Shown here in pieces: positions 1 to 5,247 of a stretch of DNA of 9,185 bases (position 1 is its first letter; the number at the start of each line of letters is the position of its first letter). Source of the stretch: JALZAA01 sp035316005. Lineage in GTDB: Bacteria > Actinomycetota > Acidimicrobiia > IMCC26256 > JACDBD01. The stretch spans positions 1 to 9,185 of the forward strand of contig DATFXK010000101.1 of the NCBI GenBank assembly GCA_035316005.1, written 5' to 3'. A program made the position numbers and the translations under genes. The notes under the pieces were generated by a model, which had not been told where the DNA came from, ran no database searches, and saw nothing but the letters and a program-made list of their open reading frames with translations.

Positions 1-361
1 CCTTCGTGATGCACCCGGACGCCGTGACGTCGCACACCGAGGTGCGGCCGGCGGCGAGCACGGACGCGACGACGGCGGCATCGTCGAGGGGCGGCCGGGT
101 GTTCGGCATGGCGACGACGGCAGTGAAGCCTCCGAGGGCGGCGGCGCGGGCGCCCGTCTCGATGGTCTCGGCGTCCTCGTCGCCGGGCTCGCGGAGGTGC
201 GCGTGCAGGTCGACGAGGCCGGGTGCGACGATGCACCCGCCGGCGTCGAGCACGGGCGCGCCTTCCACCCGCCTTCCCACCGCGGCAATGACCCCGCCCT
301 GGACGAGGACGTCGGCGACGCGGTCGCCGGTGGCGTCGACGACGCGACCGCCCTTGATCAC
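1..361 (-). CDS. pyrC: Dihydroorotase, N-terminal part (runs off the left edge)
   Basis: Dihydroorotase closes N-carbamoyl-aspartate to dihydroorotate, the third step of de novo pyrimidine synthesis in the cytosol. The visible 120 or so residues open with a typical amidohydrolase start (IKGGRVVD, residues 2-9) and carry the metal-binding strand DLHAHLREPG at about 51-60, where H53 and H55 are the expected zinc ligands and R57 the expected substrate-binding arginine. ETIETGARAAALGGFT and MPNT (about 65-88) also fit class I dihydroorotases. Keeping both histidines argues for an active enzyme rather than one of the inactive PyrC-like partners of PyrB. The start is uncertain: GTG at 361 is chosen, but TTG at 364 or TTG at 385 (which would overlap the pyrB stop) are in frame. 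It follows pyrB by 16 bases and is surely co-transcribed with it. The rest of the gene lies outside the window. Confidence 0.93.
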   Translation of the reverse strand, partial: MIKGGRVVDATGDRVADVLVQGGVIAAVGRRVEGAPVLDAGGCIVAPGLVDLHAHLREPGDEDAETIETGARAAALGGFTAVVAMPNTRPPLDDAAVVASVLAAGRTSVCDVTASGCITK

Positions 362-377
362 CAACTCGTCCGGGCGG

Positions 378-1304
378 TCAGGCAACGGGAGCCCCCGAGC
401 CGAGCAGCGACCACAGGACCGCCATCCGCACGGCGACGCCGTTGGCGACCTGCTCGGTGATGATCGACGCCGGCCCGTCGGCGACCTCGGCCGCGATCTC
501 GACGCCGCGGTTCATCGGGCCCGGGTGCATGATCACGGTGTCGGGCTTGAGGCGCGCCGCGCGCTCGGCGGTGAGCCCGTACCGGCTCGCGTACTCGCGC
601 AGTGACGGCAGCAGCGCCGAGCCGAGACGCTCGCGCTGGATGCGGAGCAGGTACACGACGTCGAGCTCCGGGAGCGCGTCGTCCAGGTCGGTCGTGGCGC
701 GGGCGGGCCAGCCGTCGAGCGACTCCGGCAGTAGCGTTGGTGGCCCGACAACGGTGACGTCGGCACCCACGGCGGCGAACGCCTTCACGCCGCTGCGGGC
801 GACGCGCGAGTGGCGCACGTCGCCGACGATGCCGACCCGCAGCCCGCGGAACGCATCCGTCCCGAGCCGCCGTCGCAGCGTGAGCAGGTCCAGGAGAGCC
901 TGCGTCGGGTGCTCGTGGCGGCCGTCGCCGGCGTTGACGACGGCGGCGTCGACCCAGGACGCGATCCGGTGGGGCGCGCCCGCGGCGCGGTGGCGCACCA
1001 CCATCGCGTCGACGCCCATGGCCTCGATCGTGCGGACGGTGTCGAGCAGGCTCTCGCCCTTCCCGACCGCCGAGCTGGCCGCGGTGAACGACATCGTGTC
1101 GGCGGTCAGGCGCTTCGCGGCCGTCTCGAACGAGAGGCGGGTGCGCGTCGAGTCCTCGTAGAAGAGGGTGACGATCGTCTTGCCCCGCAGCGCCGGGATC
1201 TTCGGGATGTCGCGCCGGGTGACCTCGACGAACGACTCCGACAGCGTGAGCAGCTCGTCGATGCCGGCGGCCCCGAGGTCGTCGATCGAGAGGAGGTCCT
1301 TCAT
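378..1304 (-). CDS. pyrB: Aspartate carbamoyltransferase catalytic chain
   Basis: Transfers the carbamoyl group of carbamoyl phosphate to aspartate, the committed second step of pyrimidine synthesis. The 308-residue length is normal for the catalytic chain. Visible active-site parts, by family knowledge: the phosphate-binding loop STRTR at 52-56, S78 and K82 in SAVGKGE (the pair donated by the neighbouring subunit), R104, HPTQ at 132-135, R167, R221, and HPGPMNRG at 260-267. The HPGPxNRG form, where E. coli has HPLPR, is the version found in bacteria whose PyrB works without PyrI and often assembles with PyrC; no pyrI is visible here. The ATG overlaps the pyrR stop (ATGA), so translation is probably coupled to pyrR and shares its PyrR control. 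Confidence 0.97.
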   Translation of the reverse strand: MKDLLSIDDLGAAGIDELLTLSESFVEVTRRDIPKIPALRGKTIVTLFYEDSTRTRLSFETAAKRLTADTMSFTAASSAVGKGESLLDTVRTIEAMGVDAMVVRHRAAGAPHRIASWVDAAVVNAGDGRHEHPTQALLDLLTLRRRLGTDAFRGLRVGIVGDVRHSRVARSGVKAFAAVGADVTVVGPPTLLPESLDGWPARATTDLDDALPELDVVYLLRIQRERLGSALLPSLREYASRYGLTAERAARLKPDTVIMHPGPMNRGVEIAAEVADGPASIITEQVANGVAVRMAVLWSLLGSGAPVA

Positions 1305-1933
1305 GCGTCGGAGCCCCAGATCTCGATGCCGTCCTCGCCCTCGTCGACCTCCTGCAGCCGCACCCGCACGTCCTCGGCGACCTTGGTCGGGAGGTTCTTG
1401 CCGACGAAGTCCGCCCGGATGGGCAGCTCGCGATGGCCGCGGTCGACGAGGACGGCCAGCTGTACCGCCCGGGGGCGGCCGAGCTCGGTGACGGCCTCGA
1501 GGGCGGCGCGGGCGGTCCGGCCGGTGAACAGGACGTCGTCGACCAGGACCACGACCCGGTCGGTGACGTCGACGGGCACCTCGGTCGGGCCCAGCGGCTG
1601 CACTCGTCGCAGGCGGATGTCGTCGCGGTAGAAGGCGACGTCGATCGCCCCGACCGGCACGTCGACGCCTTCGAACCGCTCGATGGCCTCGGCGAGGCGC
1701 CGGGCCACGGCGACGCCCCGGGTGTACAGGCCGATGAGGACGACGTCGGCCGCTCCGTGGTTCCGCTCGACGATCTCGTGGGCGATGCGGGTGTGGGCAC
1801 GGCGGAGGTCGTCGGCGTCGAACACCTTCGCCTGCAGAGAAAACAAATGGCCCCCGGAGGGGGCCGTGTCGTCCGTGCCTCGGTTGTGGTCGTCGCCGGG
1901 CAGGGCTCCCCCGCCGGCGATGGGCGCCGTCAT
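1301..1933 (-). CDS. pyrR: PyrR bifunctional regulator / uracil phosphoribosyltransferase
   Basis: PyrR binds the pyr mRNA leader when UMP is plentiful and lowers expression; many family members also make UMP from uracil and PRPP. The phosphoribosyltransferase fold runs from about residue 36 to 206. It includes RIAHEIVERN (49-58), GLYTRGVAVARRLAE (68-82), the PRPP loop VVVLVDDVLFTGRTA (127-141) and RGHRELPIRADFVGKNLPT (165-183), all typical of PyrR. At 210 residues it is about 30 longer than usual. The extra residues 1-34 are Gly-, Pro-, Asp- and Thr-rich and match nothing I recognise. ATG 1933 is chosen because GGAGGA lies 7 bases before it; TTG, CTG and GTG codons just ahead of the fold are alternatives without a comparable ribosome site. 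The leader carries a PyrR-binding hairpin, and a terminator-like hairpin lies within codons 23-32. Confidence 0.94.
   Translation of the reverse strand: MTAPIAGGGALPGDDHNRGTDDTAPSGGHLFSLQAKVFDADDLRRAHTRIAHEIVERNHGAADVVLIGLYTRGVAVARRLAEAIERFEGVDVPVGAIDVAFYRDDIRLRRVQPLGPTEVPVDVTDRVVVLVDDVLFTGRTARAALEAVTELGRPRAVQLAVLVDRGHRELPIRADFVGKNLPTKVAEDVRVRLQEVDEGEDGIEIWGSDA
1836..1865 (-). terminator. Terminator-like hairpin inside the 5' end of pyrR
   Basis: On the minus strand GGCCCCC (1865-1859), loop TCC and GGGGGCC (1855-1849) form a perfect 7-base-pair GC stem. It is followed at once by ATTTGTTTTCTCT (1848-1836), with 9 T in 13 bases. This is the classic form of an intrinsic terminator and stands out sharply in such GC-rich DNA. 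It is in frame within pyrR, covering the codons for APSGGHLFS. I infer a transcription attenuator that acts when ribosomes are absent from the pyrR start. An upstream run, GGCGGGGG at 1915-1908, could pair with the left arm and compete with it. Confidence 0.6.
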
Positions 1934-1940
1934 GTGTTCA

Positions 1941-1946
1941 TCCTCC
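1941..1946 (-). promoter_or_regulatory. Ribosome binding site of pyrR, partly held in the PyrR loop
   Basis: GGAGGA on the minus strand, 7 bases before ATG 1933, is one of the strongest ribosome sites in the window and decides the long start of pyrR. Its first two G (1946-1945) belong to the lower stem of the PyrR-binding hairpin, so folding of that hairpin would compete with the ribosome. Confidence 0.8.
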
Positions 1947-1975
1947 GTGGGGACCTCGCGGGATCCCCTTCACGG
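1945..1975 (-). promoter_or_regulatory. PyrR-binding loop in the pyr operon leader
   Basis: The minus strand reads GATCCCGCGAGGTC at 1965-1952. This matches the published PyrR-binding consensus ARUCCNGNGAGGYU at every position except the outermost pair, which here is G and C and still pairs. The fold is exact: lower stem CCGU (1975-1972) with ACGG (1948-1945), a 5' purine bulge GAA (1971-1969), upper stem GGGGAUC (1968-1962) with GGUCCCC (1955-1949), and hexaloop CCGCGA (1961-1956), which fits CNGNGA. In Bacillus such loops act as anti-antiterminators; in Mycobacterium smegmatis one hides the ribosome site of pyrR. Here the lower stem ends inside the Shine-Dalgarno sequence, so the mycobacterial type of translational repression is the better fit. 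PyrR binding itself is inferred. Confidence 0.78.
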
Positions 1976-1983
1976 TCCCGGTC

Positions 1984-1989
1984 AGGGTA
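1984..1989 (-). promoter_or_regulatory. Possible -10 box of the pyr operon promoter
   Basis: TACCCT on the minus strand fits the actinobacterial -10 pattern TAnnnT. A start 6-7 bases on would place the mRNA 5' end near G1977-1978, just before the PyrR-binding hairpin, giving a leader of about 45 bases. No convincing -35 hexamer lies 16-18 bases upstream, where the DNA is CCGCCT-like, so this is weak. The promoter could instead lie inside the upstream NTF2-like gene. Confidence 0.28.
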
Positions 1990-1998
1990 GCAGCCGCT

Positions 1999-2012
1999 CC
2001 GCCGTGAGGCGG
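1999..2012 (-). terminator. Short GC hairpin after the NTF2-like gene
   Basis: CCGCC-TCAC-GGCGG forms a 5-base-pair stem with a 4-base loop about 30 bases past the stop of the NTF2-like gene and before the pyr leader. There is no U-run after it. It could be a weak terminator of the type found in high-GC genomes, or chance. Confidence 0.2.
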
Positions 2013-2042
2013 CGCATTCCGCATCACCCACGCGCGTACGCG

Positions 2043-2471
2043 TCAATGGTCCATCACTGTCTCCGCGGGCTGGGAGGTGACGATGGTGTCCGCGTGGCGA
2101 TGGGCGATCTTCCACTCGCCGTCCTCCCGACGGAAGACGGTCGTGACGCGCAACGTGGACGGTCCGACCTGCTCGGCGTCGCCCGCCCGGACCCGGTAGC
2201 GCTCGATCTCGACGATGTAGGCCAGGTCTCCGCTCGCACCCTCGGAGATGCGATCGAATCCGAGGAGCTCGCCGTCATGCAGGATCGAGGACGCATGTTC
2301 GAGGGTCTGCTCGATCTGACGCCACCCGCGCGCGGGCGGGCCGAGCGGGTTCGCGAGCGTGGCGTCGTCGCGCCGTGAATACAGCTTCTTCTTCGGCTCG
2401 GGGTCGCCCTTCACGAACGAGCCGAGTGCTTCGTGGTCCTGTTGCATGACCGCCGAAAGATCCGACGCCAT
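2043..2471 (-). CDS. NTF2/SnoaL-like small protein (DUF4440-type)
   Basis: A 142-residue single-domain protein of the cone-shaped NTF2-like superfamily. An N-terminal helical part (about 1-30) includes LGSFVKGDPEPKKKLYSRRD at 16-35. It is followed by LANPLGPPARGWRQI (39-53), a strand with DLAYIVEIERYRV (82-94), LRVTTVFRREDGEWKIAHRHAD (107-128, with W120 and H124/H126), and a short tail. The ending RREDGEWKIAHRHAD is characteristic of DUF4440/SnoaL_3-like proteins annotated as nuclear transport factor 2 family or ketosteroid isomerase-like. The substrate is unknown and catalysis cannot be predicted. GGAGGG lies 6 bases before ATG 2471, a good ribosome site. It stands between a decayed cyclase gene and the pyr leader and has no obvious link to either pathway. 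Confidence 0.78.
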   Translation of the reverse strand: MASDLSAVMQQDHEALGSFVKGDPEPKKKLYSRRDDATLANPLGPPARGWRQIEQTLEHASSILHDGELLGFDRISEGASGDLAYIVEIERYRVRAGDAEQVGPSTLRVTTVFRREDGEWKIAHRHADTIVTSQPAETVMDH

Positions 2472-2524
2472 TCGCGTCCCTCCGAGATCGCCACGAATCG
2501 CGCCTCATTCTGTCTGCTCGCGGG

Positions 2525-3181
2525 TCACCCGTCGACGGCGAACAGTTGCCATGTCCCGGTCACGCCCTTGAGCTCCCACTCGCCCCGGTTGTGCAACTCG
2601 ATGTCCGAGCCTGCGATCAGGTCGGCGATCGTGCGCGTGACCAGGACTTCGCCGGCGCCGGCGATCGCACCCACCCGCGCGCCGATATGGACTGCGATGC
2701 CCCGCACACTGTCTCCCGCTCGCTCCACTTCGCCGGTATGGACGCCGGCCCGAACCTCGAGACCGATGGCTCGGACGGCATTCCGAATCGCGCACGCGCA
2801 CCTGATGGCACGGCCGGGCCGGTCGAACGTGGCGAAGAACCCGTCGTCGGCAACGTCGACCTCGCGGCCGCGGAAGGCGTGGAGCTGCTCGCGCACGAGG
2901 GCCGGATCCGACGGCGTCGAGCACCGCGACGATGTCGTCCATCCACTGCTCGATGGTCGGCGGATCCCCGGCCGTCACCGGGTCCGACAGCCCGACCCCG
3001 CGCCGATCCATCAGGATGACCCGGCTGAACGAGGACAGACCTTCGAGGAACGCGGCACACGACGGCTCCTCCCAGAGCGCCTCGAGCGAGATGAAGTGCC
3101 GAGGATCACGAGCAGGTCGCGCTTTTCCGAGCCGACGGTCTGGTATGCGACGTGAACATCGCCGCTTCTCGCGTACCGCAC
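2525..3181 (-). pseudogene. Remnant of an alpha/beta-hydrolase + class III adenylate cyclase fusion gene
   Basis: Three reading-frame pieces join into a known fusion family in which an alpha/beta hydrolase precedes a class III nucleotide cyclase. Piece 1 starts near GTG 3181 (VRYARSGDVHVAYQTVG, then LLVILG). At about 3098 the frame shifts, consistent with loss of one C between the GGC and CAC codons. Piece 2 reads HFISLEALWEEP, then RVILMDRRGVGLSDP and MDDIVAVLDAVGS. At about 2904-2912 the sequence jumps into the middle of a cyclase domain in the first frame: DPALVREQLHAFRGREVD, ADDGFFATFDRPGRAIRCAC, RAGVHTGEVE, GIAVHIGARV, GEWELKGVTGTWQLFAV, ending with TGA 2525. Most of the hydrolase, its catalytic core and the cyclase start with the first metal-binding Asp (the DIVGST region) are absent. 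A working product is very unlikely. The start codon is a guess, as no ribosome site is visible. Confidence 0.8.
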
Positions 3182-3216
3182 GGTGAGGGTTGCACGCTGC
3201 CCGTCCTCGTGCCCCG

Positions 3217-4014
3217 CTATCGTCCGACAGCGTCCAGCGCGACGCGACTGGCGAGACTCCCGACGTCGGCGAATCCCATGCGGCGGTACACCGGGGCGCC
3301 CATCGGTGAGGCGAGGAGCGCGGTGACGTCGGCGCCGAGCTCGAGCCCGGCGGCCGTCGCCGCCCGCGTGACGGCCTCGCCCAGGCCACGGCGCATCGCC
3401 CGCGGGGCCGTGCCGACCCACGAGAGGTACGAGACGCCCCGCGCCGCCATGGCGGTGGCCGTCGCCGCGGGGCCATCGCGGTCGTAGGCGACGACGGCCG
3501 CGGTGTCCGGGGCGAGCATCGTCCGCGGCGTCAGGCACGCGGGCGCGACCTCGGCCGGCATCCCGTACACCGAGTAGGCGTCGGCGCACACGGCGGCGGC
3601 GTCCGCGACCTGTTGCGCGCTCGTCACGCGCTCCAGTCGTACGCCGGACGGCAGGTCGGTGGGCGGGAGCGGATCCGTCAGCACCATGAACGGCGCAGGA
3701 TCTCCGAACGCGCTCATTCCCGCGCCCTCGGCCGCCACGATGAGGTCGTCGTCGCGTCCAACGAGCCCGTAGACGCTGAACCCGCGTCCGCGCGCGACGA
3801 AGAACGTCCGGGCGCGATCGATCACCTCGTGCGCTTCGAGACCCGGTTCGACCCGCAACGCGCCGTTCACGAGCACCGGGAGAGGATGCGGGCCTGCGTA
3901 CAGGAACAGGCCGTCCTCGTCGAGGACTGCGCCATCCGGCTCACGGACAGATGCGGCGCGGAGGAAGTCGACGTGGCTCGTGAGCGCCAACTCCGTGCGG
4001 AGGTCCGGCTCCAC
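3217..4014 (-). CDS. Tandem GNAT-fold N-acetyltransferase
   Basis: A protein of about 265 residues that probably moves an acetyl group from acetyl-CoA to an unknown amine. The C-terminal half (about 120-260) is a GNAT domain: YLSWVGTAPRAMRRGLGEAV (195-214) contains the acetyl-CoA pyrophosphate loop RRGLGE at 208-213, and LLASPMGAPVYRRMGFADVG (233-252) is the usual final GNAT motif. The N-terminal half (about 25-118; PHPLPVLVNGALRV, then AGMSAFGDPAPFMVL) looks like the degenerate first copy of two-domain GNAT proteins. The start is uncertain: GTG 4014 is used, while TTG 4020 would overlap the DUF2017 stop (TTGA) and add two residues; neither has a clear ribosome site. It closes the clpS-DUF2017 block. 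A target among proteins handled by ClpS is possible but only a guess from position. Confidence 0.82.
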   Translation of the reverse strand: MEPDLRTELALTSHVDFLRAASVREPDGAVLDEDGLFLYAGPHPLPVLVNGALRVEPGLEAHEVIDRARTFFVARGRGFSVYGLVGRDDDLIVAAEGAGMSAFGDPAPFMVLTDPLPPTDLPSGVRLERVTSAQQVADAAAVCADAYSVYGMPAEVAPACLTPRTMLAPDTAAVVAYDRDGPAATATAMAARGVSYLSWVGTAPRAMRRGLGEAVTRAATAAGLELGADVTALLASPMGAPVYRRMGFADVGSLASRVALDAVGR

Positions 4015-4016
4015 TG

Positions 4017-4517
4017 TCAACCCAGGAGGGTCTCGACGAGGTCGTTCTCGAACCAGGTGAGCCAGCCGTATACGGCGTGCGCGGGCGCCGAGGGGTCCGA
4101 CGGGTCGATCGCCTCGGACTCGGCGTCCTCGGTCACGCCGAGCCGGGTGCCGAGCGTCAGACGGGCGTCGTTGACGACGCCGAGCCACGCCTCCACCTCT
4201 TCGGGCGTAAGCTCGACTTCGGCGCGCCCGCGCTTGGTGACGGCGCGGTCGAGCGTCGTGGTCACGAGCTCGAGGGCCGCGAGGCGCGACTGCAGAAGTT
4301 CGGGATGCACCAGCTCCTGCCACTCCTGCTCGGCGCTCTCCTCGGTCGGATCGAGGTACGCCGACGGGAACAGACGGTTGTACACCGGGTCGTCCTTCGA
4401 CGCGGGCCTCTCGAGCGCGCCCCGGACCTCGTCGGGAATGCTGCGCAGCAACTCGAGCTCGTTGGCGTCGAGGGTGACGACGATCCCCTCGCCGCGGCGC
4501 TCGAACTGCGGGCTCAC
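4017..4517 (-). CDS. DUF2017 family protein
   Basis: A 166-residue protein of a family confined largely to actinobacteria, with no established function, usually found beside clpS. Typical family parts are seen: PVYNRLFPSAYLD (44-56), LLQSRLAALELV (74-85), VELTPEEVEAWLGVVNDARL (101-120), TLGTRLGVTED (121-131), and HAVYGWLTWFENDLVETLL (147-165). It looks mostly helical and acidic, with no signal peptide or membrane segment. The GTG start at 4517 overlaps the clpS stop (GTGA), so the two are probably translated as a coupled pair, which supports a role in or near the ClpS/Clp protease pathway. That link is inferred from position alone. In Mycobacterium tuberculosis a homologue likewise follows clpS. 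Confidence 0.85.
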   Translation of the reverse strand: MSPQFERRGEGIVVTLDANELELLRSIPDEVRGALERPASKDDPVYNRLFPSAYLDPTEESAEQEWQELVHPELLQSRLAALELVTTTLDRAVTKRGRAEVELTPEEVEAWLGVVNDARLTLGTRLGVTEDAESEAIDPSDPSAPAHAVYGWLTWFENDLVETLLG

Positions 4518-4804
4518 GACGGGTGCTCCATCGTCGCCCACAAGCCGTGCGCGTGCAGCCGGGCGACATCCGCTTCGGCCTTCTCGCGCGTCCCCTCCGA
4601 CACGGCCGCCTTGCCCTCGTGGTGCACCTGCAGCATGAGCCGGGTCGCCTTCTCGCGCGAGTAGCCGAACAGCTTCTGGAACACGTAGACGACGTAGCTC
4701 ATGAGGTTCACCGGGTCGTTCCACACGATGACGATCCACGGGCGGTCGGTCCCGATCGCCTCGTCGGTCAACGGCTCCTCGACCTCGAGGGGCGCGGTGC
4801 TCAT
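4514..4804 (-). CDS. clpS: ATP-dependent Clp protease adaptor ClpS
   Basis: ClpS delivers N-degron proteins to the ClpC/ClpA unfoldase for degradation by ClpP. The 96-residue length is normal. After a flexible acidic N-terminal tail (1-20), the core starts with WIVIVWNDPVNLMSYVVYVF (23-42). N29 and D30 are the expected contacts to the substrate alpha-amino group, and M35 lies at the hydrophobic pocket. The helix KLFGYSREKATRLMLQVHHE (44-63) supplies H61, the third pocket residue, followed by GKAAV and an ending GTREKAEADVARLHAHGLWA. All binding-pocket residues appear intact. ATG 4804 overlaps the nusB stop (ATGA), and its own stop overlaps the DUF2017 start. Confidence 0.96.
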   Translation of the reverse strand: MSTAPLEVEEPLTDEAIGTDRPWIVIVWNDPVNLMSYVVYVFQKLFGYSREKATRLMLQVHHEGKAAVSEGTREKAEADVARLHAHGLWATMEHPS

Positions 4805-5232
4805 GACGCGGGCTGCTCGGGCGGCTCGGACTGCTCTGGGCCCTGACCGCGGAGGTCCTCGGCGATGCGGGCGAGCATCCCGTTCACGAACCGACCCGAG
4901 TCCTTGGTCGAGTACTGCTTCGCCAGGTCGACCGCTTCGCTGATGACCACGCCCGCCGGCAGGTCGGGCTGCCATCCGAGCTCGTAGCAGCCGATGCGGA
5001 GGACGGCGCGGTCGACGAGCGGCATCCTCTCGAGCGCCCAGTGCTCCGACACCTTGCGCAGCACGGCGTCGATCTCGTCGCGGTGCAGCTCGACGCCGCG
5101 CACGACGCCCTCGGCGTACGCGTCGGGCGGGGCCGGAAGCGCCGCGAGCAGCGCGTCGGCGTCGAGGCCCCGGACCTCGGCCTCGTAGCAGAGGCTCAGG
5201 GCGCGCTCCCGGGCCTCGCGTCGGGTGGGCAT
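4801..5232 (-). CDS. nusB: Transcription antitermination factor NusB
   Basis: NusB binds boxA RNA with NusE (ribosomal protein S10) and prevents early termination in rRNA operons. The roughly 143 residues show the all-helical NusB fold: RREARERALSLCYEAEVRG near the start, YAEGVVRGVELHRDEIDAVL, WALERMPLVDRAVLRIGCYE, and the signature VVISEAVDLAKQYSTKDSGR with FVNGMLARI after it. The last 15 or so residues are a loose Gln-, Pro- and Glu-rich tail beyond the fold. ATG 5232 is used; a GTG directly before it (5235) is an equal alternative, and GGCGAG 7 bases before the ATG is a weak ribosome site. It starts 15 bases after the efp stop, in the classic efp-nusB order. Confidence 0.96.
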   Translation of the reverse strand: MPTRREARERALSLCYEAEVRGLDADALLAALPAPPDAYAEGVVRGVELHRDEIDAVLRKVSEHWALERMPLVDRAVLRIGCYELGWQPDLPAGVVISEAVDLAKQYSTKDSGRFVNGMLARIAEDLRGQGPEQSEPPEQPAS

Positions 5233-5247
5233 CACCGCGCTCGCCCG

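Noticed and set aside
358..1800. Minus-strand 480-codon open frame overlapping pyrB and pyrR in another frame
   Set aside because: Low-complexity Arg/Ser/Pro-rich translation; pyrR and pyrB account for the same bases.
1931..1942. Three-codon open frame ATG AAC ACA TGA overlapping the pyrR start
   Set aside because: It has no ribosome site of its own; its ATG lies inside the pyrR Shine-Dalgarno spacing, so it is most likely chance.
810..1990. Plus-strand open frames opposite pyrB and pyrR
   Set aside because: Mirror-frame shadows of genes recognised by active-site motifs; no ribosome site or family signal.
2521..2531. CGGGTCACCCG inverted repeat at the stop of the cyclase remnant
   Set aside because: Only five pairs around one base and no U-run; not enough to call a terminator or operator.
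4015..4569. Upstream extension of the GNAT frame through DUF2017
   Set aside because: The extension is Arg-rich nonsense and DUF2017 clearly occupies these bases; the GNAT similarity begins after 4014.
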